The position numbers and the translations under genes are program-made. From assembly GCF_000688515.1 (NCBI RefSeq), contig NZ_JHZK01000027.1, positions 1 through 52,207 on the forward strand: a DNA stretch of 52,207 nucleotides, written 5' to 3'. The notes under the pieces are model-generated. The model did not search any database. It saw only the letters and a program-made list of their open reading frames with translations, and was not told where the DNA came from. The stretch comes from Afifella pfennigii DSM 17143. Lineage in GTDB: Bacteria; Pseudomonadota; Alphaproteobacteria; Rhizobiales; Afifellaceae. Shown here one piece after another: positions 43,516-51,906 of the stretch (the first letter of the stretch is position 1; every line of letters starts with the position of its first letter).

Positions 43516-44112
43516 CTATCGCTGCAAGGCTCGCATGTCGGCGGGCTGATCGGCAAGGCGGGCCGACTTGTCCTCCTCGGCCTTCGCCGCCTCCGCGGCG
43601 GGTGCGTGTCCGACCCCCTGGTGGCAGGTGATGCAGGTGATGCCTGCGTTGACGGCCTGCTCGTGTGCCATCTTGGCGCCCTGGTTCTGCTCCTCCAGCG
43701 TCATTGCCTCCACCGCATGGCAGTTGCGGCAGGTCTCCGAATCGGTCCGCGTCAGATAGTCGATGACCTTTTGCGACATCTCCTCGCGTTTGGCCTCGTA
43801 ATCCTCGCGCGTGGCGAGCTTGCCGGTGAGATGGCCCCACACGTCCCGGGTGCCGGCCGCCGCCTTGCCCCAGAGAAGATCATACCAGGGATGCTCGTCG
43901 ACATGGCAGGCGATGCAGGGCACCCGAACGCCGGAAGGATTGGCGAAATGCGCCTCCTGCTGATAGGTCTCCTGCGGCCAGGTCATCTCGTGACAGGCGA
44001 TGCAGAACTCATTCGTGCCGGTGCGTTGCACCACCTCGGTGGTGACGCCGGCGACGGCCAGCCCGGCGATACCGCCGAGGGCCAGCACTCCGATCCAGGA
44101 TCCCCATTTCAT
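43516..44112 (-). CDS. NapC/NirT-type tetrahaem cytochrome c
   Basis: A 198-residue membrane-anchored cytochrome. One N-terminal helix (about 5-27) is followed by four CxxCH sites at residues 37-41, 66-70, 128-132 and 160-164, the spacing of NapC/NirT/NrfH quinol dehydrogenases. These take electrons from membrane quinol and pass them to periplasmic reductases or cytochromes. ATG 44112 has GAGGGC upstream; a longer frame from 44175 would bury the signal anchor. The terminal reductase partner is not in the window. Confidence 0.92.
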   Translation of the reverse strand: MKWGSWIGVLALGGIAGLAVAGVTTEVVQRTGTNEFCIACHEMTWPQETYQQEAHFANPSGVRVPCIACHVDEHPWYDLLWGKAAAGTRDVWGHLTGKLATREDYEAKREEMSQKVIDYLTRTDSETCRNCHAVEAMTLEEQNQGAKMAHEQAVNAGITCITCHQGVGHAPAAEAAKAEEDKSARLADQPADMRALQR

Positions 44113-44257
44113 CGCGCCCTCGCTTAAAGCTTGTCTTAGCGAGCCCCCCAAGGCTCGGCCCGCCGATACTAACATCTAATGGAAAGGTATGACCGCCTGC
44201 ACAAGCAGGAAGTGCGGCCGCAGGTCGCTCGCGGCTCTGGTGGGATTGCCGCCCGGC

Positions 44258-44560
44258 TCAGCCCTCGGGCTGCTCCGCGCCCGCGCTCTCCTGCATCCAG
44301 GCGTGCAGCGCCTCCAATTCGGCCTCGCTGAGCTTCTCCACCATGCCGCCGGTCGGCTGGTGCTCGCTGATCCCGGTGTTGAAGGCGGCAAGGTCGAGCG
44401 CCCCCATCTCTTCCTTGGAGGGGGCGAGCGTGCCGTGACAGACGGCGCATTTGACCTTGAACAGGGCTTCCATCTCCTGCGCCTCCTGGGCGCTCGCCGG
44501 GCTGGGTATGAGGAAGGCGGCGGCGATGGCAAGAACGGGCAGGCTCTTCGACAGGTTCAT
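44258..44560 (-). CDS. Small periplasmic monohaem cytochrome c
   Basis: A 100-residue protein with a signal peptide (about 1-24, cleaved near ASAQ) and one haem site CAVCH (38-42). M73 in GGMVEKL or a later Met could be the sixth ligand. Its SEAELEALHAWMQE end is typical of class I cytochrome c. It lies 145 bases before the NapC-like gene in the same direction and may accept electrons from it. Confidence 0.88.
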   Translation of the reverse strand: MNLSKSLPVLAIAAAFLIPSPASAQEAQEMEALFKVKCAVCHGTLAPSKEEMGALDLAAFNTGISEHQPTGGMVEKLSEAELEALHAWMQESAGAEQPEG

Positions 44561-44675
44561 GGCTTTTCCTTTGTACGAAATGACTTAGTTTGCCTTATCC
44601 CGGATATGGCTTGCCGGCCTTGGCCCATCAAGCAGCACCCCGGTGCGACCGATCCGCGTCCCCCGGGGCCGGCCG

Positions 44676-46892
44676 CTATTTGGCCTCGGAGACGAAGACG
44701 CCGTCCCAGCCGGGAGGTGGCGGCTGCCGCTGGAAGGCTTCCAACCGCTCTTCGTAGACGTCATAGAAGCCGCCGAGCCGCGCCGGCGCCAGGTCGCGCA
44801 GCCTGGCAAGGGCGGCCTTGGCCGGAGCGACGTTCGCCTGCGCATAAAGCGTCAGCATCTCCTCATGGGCTTGCCGCAGACGCTGATAGGCGGCCGCCTC
44901 CGCCATCTCCTTCTCGTCGAGGAGCGTGAAGACCTGCAAAGGGGCGGCGCGGCCGACGACGCGCACCCGGTCGACCTTGAGAAGCATCAGGTCGCAAACG
45001 CCCTCGGCCGTCTCTTCCGAGAGGATCAGCGGCAGCGAGAATTGCTTGCACAACCCTTCCAGCCGCGCGGCGATGTTCACCGCATCGCCGATGGCCGAAT
45101 AGTTGAAACGGGTACGCGAGCCGAGATTGCCGACGCAGCAGGGGCCGGTATTGAGGCCGATGCCGACGCGTATCTCCTGTCGGTGCGTCTGGTTGAACGC
45201 CTCCAGGGCCCGCAGCATGCGTATCGCCGCCGTCGTGGCGCGCCGGCGATGCGCGGCGACGTTGAGCGGTGCGTTCCAGAAGGCCATGATGGCGTCGCCG
45301 ATATATTTGTCGAGCGTTGCCTCCTCCGCCAGAAGGACGTCGGTCATCGGCGTCAGATAATCGTTGAGAAGGCTGGTCAGCGCCTGCGGATCGAGCCCCT
45401 CCGACAGGCTGGTGAAGCCGCGGATGTCGCAGAAGAGGATGGTCAGCTCCCGCGTCTCGCCGCCGAGCGTCAGCCTGTCGGGCTCCTCCGCCAGGCGCTC
45501 CACCAGGGAAGGCGCGAGGTAGTGCGAAAAGGCGTTCTTGACGAAGCGGCGCTCGCGCTCGGTGAGGACGAGCAGGACCGCCGTTGCCGCCACATGCGTG
45601 GCCGCGACGGAGCTGGCTGGCAGGATCGGGTCGATGAGAAGGCCGTGCCGGATGAAGGCGTACCAGGAGACGCCGACGGCCGCCGCCGCGACGAAGGCCG
45701 CAAAGACGGCGCCGATTGCCGGGGCGATGAAGGGGACGGCCAGAAGCACCAGCAGCGACAGGAAAAGGGCAAGGCTCACCTCCGCGCCCGGCGCCCAGTC
45801 GGGACGGGCCAGAAAGCTGCCGGAGAGCATCTGATCGATGGCCTCCGCATGGACGAAGACGCCCGGCACGCCGGCGGCAAGCGGCGTGGAGACGAGATCG
45901 CGCAGCCCCACCGCGCTGGTGCCGATGAGGACGATCCGCCCTTCGAGCGTCTGGCGCAGCGCGGCATCGCCCGCGGGCGCCTCAAGGATGCTGGCGGCGG
46001 CAAGCGTCGCTTCCGGGCCGGCGCCCGAATAATACAGAAAGAGCCCGCCATCCGGCCCGGTCGGCACCGCCAAGGCGCCGACCTTGATCGCCGTCATCGC
46101 CGGGGCGCCGGTATCGGCCTCGCCGCTGGCGCCGGTGGAGCGCACGACGATGCTCCCGGCGCCCTGGGCGACCCTTAGCGCCTCCACGGCGAGCGCCGGA
46201 TAGAGCTGGCCGGCCGCATGCTCCACCACCGGCAGGCGCCGCACGATCCCGTCGGCCGCCGGCGGGAAGGAGAAGAAGCCTATCCCCGTCGCCGCCGCAT
46301 CGAGCTGCGGCAGGTTGGCGATGGCGCCGCTCAGCGCCGGCAGATAGGCCTGGGGGTCGGTCCCGGCGAGGGCGAAGCCGGTCTTGGGGGGCGGCGGCGG
46401 CGCCCTGCTTTCCTGGGTGAGGACGAGGCCGGTCACCACCGGGTTGCGGGCGATGGCGGCGGCGAAGAGGGCGTCGTTGTCGAGCCGGTCCGCGTTCTGC
46501 GGCAGCTCGATCCTGGCGCCCGCCTGCCTCAGCGCGGCGACCGCGTTCTTCAGCGAGGCGCGGTCGGTCTCCGGAAAGACGATGTCGAAGGCGATCGCCG
46601 CCGCTCCCGCTTCGCCGATGCGCTCCACGAGACGGGCGAGCAGCGAGCGCGGCCAGGGCCATTGCCCGAGGGCCTTTAGGGAGGCCTCGTCGATGTCGAC
46701 GACGACGACCGGAGCCCCGGCGGTCTCGCGCGGCGCCAGCCATTGGTAGCCGTCGAACACCAAGGCGCGCAGCCGCGCCAGGGAGGTGGGGCCCGCCGAC
46801 CCTAGAGCGATGACCGCCACCATCGCGGCGAGGCCGGCGGCCCAGACCGCCGCCAGACGTCGCCTTTGCCTCATCTTCCGCACGCGTGCCAT
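44676..46892 (-). CDS. CHASE2-domain class III adenylate cyclase
   Basis: A 738-residue membrane cyclase. The first helix (about 10-30) precedes a CHASE2 sensor domain (about 30-330: VVVVDIDEASLKALGQWPWPR, FDIVFPETDR, IVLIGTSAVGLRDLVSTPL), then three helices (about 340-420) and a cyclase domain (about 455-630). LFCDIRGFTSLSE and DKYIGDAIMAFWN hold the metal Asp residues; YSAIGDAVNIAARLEG completes the site. ATG 46892 was preferred; ATG 46874 is also possible. It is divergent from the outer-membrane/FecR pair, a common grouping for CHASE2 cyclases. Confidence 0.9.
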   Translation of the reverse strand: MARVRKMRQRRRLAAVWAAGLAAMVAVIALGSAGPTSLARLRALVFDGYQWLAPRETAGAPVVVVDIDEASLKALGQWPWPRSLLARLVERIGEAGAAAIAFDIVFPETDRASLKNAVAALRQAGARIELPQNADRLDNDALFAAAIARNPVVTGLVLTQESRAPPPPPKTGFALAGTDPQAYLPALSGAIANLPQLDAAATGIGFFSFPPAADGIVRRLPVVEHAAGQLYPALAVEALRVAQGAGSIVVRSTGASGEADTGAPAMTAIKVGALAVPTGPDGGLFLYYSGAGPEATLAAASILEAPAGDAALRQTLEGRIVLIGTSAVGLRDLVSTPLAAGVPGVFVHAEAIDQMLSGSFLARPDWAPGAEVSLALFLSLLVLLAVPFIAPAIGAVFAAFVAAAAVGVSWYAFIRHGLLIDPILPASSVAATHVAATAVLLVLTERERRFVKNAFSHYLAPSLVERLAEEPDRLTLGGETRELTILFCDIRGFTSLSEGLDPQALTSLLNDYLTPMTDVLLAEEATLDKYIGDAIMAFWNAPLNVAAHRRRATTAAIRMLRALEAFNQTHRQEIRVGIGLNTGPCCVGNLGSRTRFNYSAIGDAVNIAARLEGLCKQFSLPLILSEETAEGVCDLMLLKVDRVRVVGRAAPLQVFTLLDEKEMAEAAAYQRLRQAHEEMLTLYAQANVAPAKAALARLRDLAPARLGGFYDVYEERLEAFQRQPPPPGWDGVFVSEAK

Positions 46893-47000
46893 TTTCGTCA
46901 CAGGACTTCGGATTCGCCAGTGGATGCGGGCGATTCGTAAATGAAATGTAGCCTTTCCGCCGATGTCCGGCGAATGTTTCCAGACGGGGAAGCGTTCGAC
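46893..47000. promoter_or_regulatory. Divergent promoter region, CHASE2 cyclase/outer-membrane protein
   Basis: 108 bases between the two starts. GGGGAAG at 46986-46992 lies eight bases before the plus-strand ATG 47001 and decides that start. No clear operator was found. Confidence 0.35.
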
Positions 47001-48344
47001 ATGGCGGAGCTGATGCACAACATGCTCAGGCCGATCCGCGCTCTTGCGCTGTTGGGAATGGTATTTGCGTTGGCGCTGCCGGCACTGGCCGACACCCAGG
47101 GCAATGCTTCGATCACCTATGAGGACGTTCTCGCGCGCCCGGACGATCTGGCGCTCACCTATGCCTATGCGCGCCAGGAAGCTGATCGCGGCCGTCTGGA
47201 ACAGAGCGCCGGCGCCCTTGAGAGGCTGCTTCTACTGGAGCCCAACTGGGATACGGCACGCCTCTTCTACGCCATCGTGCTCTATCGCCTGGACGATTTG
47301 AAGGGGGCCGAGCGCGAGCTGCTCATTCTCAAGGACCGGCCGCTGAGCGCCGCGGACGCGAGCGAGGTCGCCCGCTACCTGGCGCTGGCGCAATCGGGGC
47401 AGAAGACGACCCGGTTCACCGGGGCGCTCTCCTTCGGCGCGGCGGTGGACACCAATCCCGCCTTCGCCTCTTCCGCCGATAACGGCTTCACCGCCGGCAC
47501 GCTGGTGCCGCTGACAGCGCGGGAGCGGGTCGACGGCGCCTTCGTCGCCGCCGCAACGATGCGGGTGGAGCACACCTTGCCGACAGGGCAGGGCGATTTC
47601 GTTTTCGCCGAGGTCGATGGCTGGCTGAACGAGCAGTTCCATGTCGACCAGGCTAGCTTCCTCACGGGCCGGGCCGAGGCGGGGGCGACGCTCGTCTTCC
47701 GCGACCTTGCCGTGACGCCGGCGGCGCGTTTCGGCGCCTATGTGCTCGACGACGACCTCTTCTACGACGAATACGGCGGCACGCTGAAGGCCAGCTACGT
47801 CGTCAATCCGCGGCTGAGCGTCTTCGCCAAGGGCGCCGCGCTCTGGCAGGACTACCATCGCACCTCGCTTTCCTCCGTCGGCAGCGCCCGCGACGGCTGG
47901 GAGATAAGGGCAGGGGGCGGCCTCCTCGTCCGCCCGTCGCAGCGGCTCAATTCCTCGCTGGCCGCCTATTTCCTCAACAAGAACGCCGCCAGCGCCAGCT
48001 TCAGCTATCGCGGCCTGGAGCTGCATGGCAGGCAGGTCGTGCTCCTCGGTAGCGGCCAGTACGTGCTGGCTGAGGGCCAATATTGGCGTGTCGACTACGA
48101 GCGGCCGGATCCGGCGGTGTTGCCGGGCGTGACGCGCAAGGACGATCGCTTCCGCGCCCGCCTTGCCTACGGATTGCCGCTTGAGACCGCCTTCGGAGCG
48201 GTTGGCGTGGAGCTGCCGCAACCGATCGGCGAGATGAACTTTCAGCTTGGGGGCGAGTATTACCGGCAGAATTCCAACATAGCGAATTACGATGGCGATA
48301 ACTGGTCCGGCGACGTGCTGGTGACCAAGCGATTTGCCTTCTGA
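47001..48344 (+). CDS. TPR-containing outer-membrane beta-barrel protein (SlaM/DUF560-like)
   Basis: A 447-residue exported protein. The signal peptide covers about residues 8-30 (ALALLGMVFALALPALA). A short TPR-like part (YAYARQEADRGRLEQSAGALERLLLLEPNWDTARLFYAIVLYRLDD) is followed from about residue 120 by a C-terminal beta-barrel with alternating aromatic/polar strands. It ends in VTKRFAF, a typical outer-membrane C-terminus. It resembles surface-lipoprotein assembly modifiers. The following FecR protein starts 14 bases after its stop, so they probably act together. Confidence 0.7.
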   Translation: MAELMHNMLRPIRALALLGMVFALALPALADTQGNASITYEDVLARPDDLALTYAYARQEADRGRLEQSAGALERLLLLEPNWDTARLFYAIVLYRLDDLKGAERELLILKDRPLSAADASEVARYLALAQSGQKTTRFTGALSFGAAVDTNPAFASSADNGFTAGTLVPLTARERVDGAFVAAATMRVEHTLPTGQGDFVFAEVDGWLNEQFHVDQASFLTGRAEAGATLVFRDLAVTPAARFGAYVLDDDLFYDEYGGTLKASYVVNPRLSVFAKGAALWQDYHRTSLSSVGSARDGWEIRAGGGLLVRPSQRLNSSLAAYFLNKNAASASFSYRGLELHGRQVVLLGSGQYVLAEGQYWRVDYERPDPAVLPGVTRKDDRFRARLAYGLPLETAFGAVGVELPQPIGEMNFQLGGEYYRQNSNIANYDGDNWSGDVLVTKRFAF

Positions 48345-48358
48345 GGCGGGAGCTGGCG

Positions 48359-49378
48359 ATGGCGAGAAGGCCGAAGGGCGGAAGGGAAAAGTTGCGCAAG
48401 CTGGCGCTGGCCTTGAGCGTCAGCGCCCTGGCGCTCGGCGCCGGCGAGGCGCTCGCGGCGGCCAAGATCGGCACCAGCGCCGCCGTGCGCGGCGACGTCT
48501 TCGTGCGCGGTGGGCAGACCAGCGACCAGCGGCGCGCCCAGGTGCGCGAGAGCATCTTTCTTGAGGACCGGGTGCTGACCAAGCAGGAGAGCGCGCTGCA
48601 GATCCTCCTCATCGACCAGTCGATCTTCACCGTCGGCGAGAACTGCGAGATGGTGATCGACCGCTTCGTCTACGATCCCGATGCCGGGGCCGGGGCGATG
48701 AGCGCGCGCGTTGCCAAGGGCGCCTTCCGCTTCATGAGCGGCCAGATCGGCCAGAACAACCCCACCAATGTCTCCATCCAGACGCCGGCCGCCACCATCG
48801 GCATCCGCGGCACCGTGGTGGAATCCATCGTCGGCGCCGATGCGCGCGCCATCGCCGATGCGCTCGGCTTGGCCTCGCCGCCCGGCTGCGAGCCCGGCGA
48901 GGCGGTTCTTTCGGTCCTGCGCGGTCCCGGCCGCGGGCACAACACCTTGGAAAATTCCGGCATCATGGATGTCGGCAACGCCGCCGGCTCGCAGACCGTG
49001 ACGCAGGCCAATTGGGCGGTCTACACGCCCTGTCCCGGAGCGCCGCCCTCGCGGCCCTTCCGCATGCCGGACGAGATGCTCGCCTATCTCAACCTTTATC
49101 TGCGCTCCACGCCCTCCGGCCCGCCGGTCAACCCGCTCGCCATTGAGGGCAGCGGCGGCGGCCAGAGCGGCCAGTCGCTGTTCAATCAGCCGGCGCCGGG
49201 CCCCGGCAGCCAGAGGTACAAGTTCAACGAGGCGCAGACCGACAGTCAGCTGCCGCCTCCTCCGCCACCACCACCACCTCCTCCTCCGCCACCACCACCA
49301 CCTCCTCCTCCGCCGCCGCCACCGCCGCAACTGCCGCCACCTCCGCCTGTGGGCGGTGACGACATCATCATCGACTAG
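48359..49378 (+). CDS. FecR-domain periplasmic protein with polyproline C-terminus
   Basis: A 339-residue exported protein with a signal peptide (about 12-33). The FecR domain (about 38-160) reads GDVFVRGGQTSDQRRAQV, VLTKQESALQILLIDQSIFTVG and SIQTPAATIGIRGTVVE, as in the FecR-like proteins that accompany CHASE2 cyclases. The tail holds 25 consecutive prolines at about residues 299-323, then QLPPPPPVGGDDIIID. This tail could span the periplasm or bind peptidoglycan or the barrel protein; that is inference. Confidence 0.85.
   Translation: MARRPKGGREKLRKLALALSVSALALGAGEALAAAKIGTSAAVRGDVFVRGGQTSDQRRAQVRESIFLEDRVLTKQESALQILLIDQSIFTVGENCEMVIDRFVYDPDAGAGAMSARVAKGAFRFMSGQIGQNNPTNVSIQTPAATIGIRGTVVESIVGADARAIADALGLASPPGCEPGEAVLSVLRGPGRGHNTLENSGIMDVGNAAGSQTVTQANWAVYTPCPGAPPSRPFRMPDEMLAYLNLYLRSTPSGPPVNPLAIEGSGGGQSGQSLFNQPAPGPGSQRYKFNEAQTDSQLPPPPPPPPPPPPPPPPPPPPPPPPPQLPPPPPVGGDDIIID
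49253..49327 (+). repeat. Polyproline-coding microrepeat
   Basis: 75 bases encode 25 prolines. Within it a 24-base unit made of CCACCACCACCAC and CTCCTCCTCCG blocks recurs about three times, so it can change length by slippage. Expect length differences between strains. Confidence 0.85.
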
Positions 49379-49436
49379 GTTGCGGCCTGCGGCGGCTCTG
49401 CGGCGCGCGGGGAGCGGGCAGAATGCGTGACGGGGC

Positions 49437-50162
49437 TCACGGGCGCGTCTTCTTCAGGCCCAGCTTGGTGCGGTGCGGCGGCGTCAGCTTCTCGGCGGGC
49501 CCGCGATGATAGTCGCGCTGCCATTTGCGCGCGGCGGCCTCCGAGCGCGGCATTTTCAGCTCGGCGTTGAAGGCGCGCCGCGATTGCGCCCAGGCGCGAT
49601 GGGCGCTGGCGAGCTCCGGCTCTTCCTCAAGCGAGCGGCGGCGCGGCTGGAAAGTCTCGATCTCGCCGCGCCGGATCGGGAAGAAGGCGCAGATCGGCTC
49701 GCCCTTCTCGAAGAAGACGGTCGTATGGGCGCGGGTGAAGCGCCAGTTCATGGTGAAGGTGGCGATCGCCCAGTCGGTTTCCACGACGCCGTTGAGCGGT
49801 TGGATATCCGCCTTCGGGCGGTTCGGCGGCCCCATCACCCATAGGTCGAAGCCGGGCGGGGTTCGGATGAGGACGGGCAGGGTGAAGGTGAGGATGCCGT
49901 GCCCGAAATGGCTGATCGCCGGGCGCTTTTCGTCGCCGTAGATGATCTGCACGGCATCGAGGCCGGGCCCGCCGTCCCAGCTGGCGGAGAATACGGCGGG
50001 GTTCAACACCTCCCAGCAATGCTGGTTGGCGATGGTCAGCGGCAGGCAGCGATAGGCGAAGCGCTCGCTCGTCTCCTCCATCCATGCCCGCTCCAGCGGC
50101 GCCGGCTGGATGCTCACCTCGCTGCCATCGGTGACGAAGAAGTCGATGAAGAGCTCGCTCAT
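49437..50162 (-). CDS. DUF6065 family protein, function unknown
   Basis: A 241-residue protein without signal peptide or membrane helices. The motifs PAPLERAWMEETSERFAYRCLPL, IANQHCWEVLNP and FGHGILTFTLPVLIRTPPGFDLWVMGPPN are typical of DUF6065. It ends in a basic lysine/arginine-rich stretch (AARKWQRDYHRG, RTKLGLKKTRP). The start at 50162 follows from the family N-terminus; the longer frame upstream has no support. It is divergent from mmsA with a 173-base gap. No reaction can be assigned. Confidence 0.75.
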   Translation of the reverse strand: MSELFIDFFVTDGSEVSIQPAPLERAWMEETSERFAYRCLPLTIANQHCWEVLNPAVFSASWDGGPGLDAVQIIYGDEKRPAISHFGHGILTFTLPVLIRTPPGFDLWVMGPPNRPKADIQPLNGVVETDWAIATFTMNWRFTRAHTTVFFEKGEPICAFFPIRRGEIETFQPRRRSLEEEPELASAHRAWAQSRRAFNAELKMPRSEAAARKWQRDYHRGPAEKLTPPHRTKLGLKKTRP

Positions 50163-50335
50163 GGCGCCCCAACCGTGCTTTTGTGCACGATAGGCGAGCC
50201 GGCCGGCGCTGTCAGCTTGGGGCGCGGCAAGGGGCCAGCGGAGCACGGTCTACCATGCCAGCGGCGGATTTTTCTTTGACTGGCGCGAGCAGTCGGACAA
50301 GAACTGCGCCCAAAGTCCTTTGCAGGGAGTGAAGC

Positions 50336-51832
50336 ATGCGTGAGATCGGACATTTCATCGGCGGGCGGCAAGTCGCGGGCCGCAGCGGCCGTTATGGGGA
50401 GGTGTTCCTGCCGATGACGGGCGAGGTGCAGGCCAAGGTGGCGCTGGCCGGCAAGGACGAGCTGCACGAGGCGGTCGAAGTCGCCAAGGCCGCCCAACCC
50501 GGCTGGGCGGCGCAGAACCCGCAAAAGCGCGCCCGCGTCCTGATGAAGTTCCTGGATCTGGCGCACAAGGAGTTCGACAGCCTCGCCGAGCTTCTGGCCA
50601 GGGAGCACGGCAAGACGGTGCCCGACGCCAAGGGCGACATCCAGCGCGGCCTGGAGGTGGTGGAGTTCGCCTGCGGCATCCCGCATCTGATGAAGGGCGA
50701 ATTCACCGAGAATGCCGGTCCCGGCATCGACATGTATTCCATCCGCCAGCCGCTCGGCGTCGTCGCCGGCATCACCCCTTTCAACTTCCCGGCGATGATC
50801 CCGATGTGGAAGTTCGCCCCGGCGATCGCCTGCGGCAACGCCTTCATCCTGAAGCCGTCGGAACGCGATCCCGGCGTGCCGATGCGCCTTGCCGAGCTGA
50901 TGATGGAGGCCGGCCTGCCGGCTGGCATCCTCAACGTCGTCAACGGCGACAAGGAGGCGGTCGACGCCATCATCGAGGACCGCGACATCAAGGCCATCGG
51001 CTTCGTCGGCTCCTCCGCCATCGCCGAGTACATCTATGCCGGTGGCTGCGCCGCCGGAAAGCGCGTGCAGTGCTTCGGCGGGGCGAAGAACCACATGATC
51101 GTCATGCCCGACGCCGATATGGACCAGGCGGTCGACGCCTTGATCGGCGCCGGCTACGGCTCGGCTGGCGAGCGCTGCATGGCGATCTCCGTCGCCGTTC
51201 CGGTGGGCGAGGAGACGGCGAACCGGCTGGTGGAGCGGCTGGTGCCGCGCGTGGAGAGCCTGAAGATCGGCCCCTCCACCGATCCCGACGCCGATTTCGG
51301 GCCCTTGGTGACGGCCGAGGCGGTGAAGAAGGTCCGCTCCTATGTCGATCTCGGCGTGGCGGAGGGGGCCGAGCTCCTCGTCGACGGGCGCGGCTTCACC
51401 ATGCAGGGCTACGAGAACGGCTTCTATATGGGCGGCTGCCTGTTCGACCGCGTGAGCCCTGACATGCGCATCTACAAGGAGGAGATCTTCGGCCCCGTCC
51501 TCTCCGTGGTGCGCGCCAGGGATTACGAGGAGGCGCTGGATCTGCCGACCAGCCACGAATACGGCAACGGCGTTGCCATCTTCACCCGCGACGGCGATGC
51601 GGCGCGCGATTTCGCCTCCAAGGTGGAGGTCGGCATGGTCGGCATCAACGTGCCGATCCCGGTGCCGCTCGCCTACCACACTTTCGGCGGCTGGAAGCGC
51701 TCCGGCTTCGGCGACCTCAACCAGCACGGCCCCGATTCCATCCGCTTCTACACCAAGACCAAGACCATCACCTCGCGCTGGCCCTCTGGCGTCAAGGAAG
51801 GCGCCGAATTCGTCATCCCGACGATGCGCTAG
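50336..51832 (+). CDS. mmsA: Methylmalonate-semialdehyde dehydrogenase (CoA-acylating)
   Basis: A 498-residue aldehyde dehydrogenase. The catalytic Cys is C281 (GSAGERCMAIS). ITPFNFPAMIPMWKFAPAIACGN, the ILKPSERDPGVPMRLAELM segment and the VGINVPIPVPLAYHTFGGWKRS end are hallmarks of MmsA/IolA, which convert methylmalonate or malonate semialdehyde to propionyl- or acetyl-CoA. The usual catalytic Glu of other ALDHs is replaced, as in MmsA. RBS AGGGAGTG precedes the ATG. Role: valine and inositol degradation. Confidence 0.95.
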   Translation: MREIGHFIGGRQVAGRSGRYGEVFLPMTGEVQAKVALAGKDELHEAVEVAKAAQPGWAAQNPQKRARVLMKFLDLAHKEFDSLAELLAREHGKTVPDAKGDIQRGLEVVEFACGIPHLMKGEFTENAGPGIDMYSIRQPLGVVAGITPFNFPAMIPMWKFAPAIACGNAFILKPSERDPGVPMRLAELMMEAGLPAGILNVVNGDKEAVDAIIEDRDIKAIGFVGSSAIAEYIYAGGCAAGKRVQCFGGAKNHMIVMPDADMDQAVDALIGAGYGSAGERCMAISVAVPVGEETANRLVERLVPRVESLKIGPSTDPDADFGPLVTAEAVKKVRSYVDLGVAEGAELLVDGRGFTMQGYENGFYMGGCLFDRVSPDMRIYKEEIFGPVLSVVRARDYEEALDLPTSHEYGNGVAIFTRDGDAARDFASKVEVGMVGINVPIPVPLAYHTFGGWKRSGFGDLNQHGPDSIRFYTKTKTITSRWPSGVKEGAEFVIPTMR

Positions 51833-51906
51833 GCAAGGGCGGTCCGCCCCGCGCCTTTCTCGCTGTCGTCATGGCCGGGCCCGACCCACGGCTGTCCGGT
51901 TTAATT

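Noticed and set aside
49253-49327. Regular short repeats suggesting a CRISPR array
   Set aside because: The units are 3-24 bases, contiguous and coding for proline; there are no spacers.
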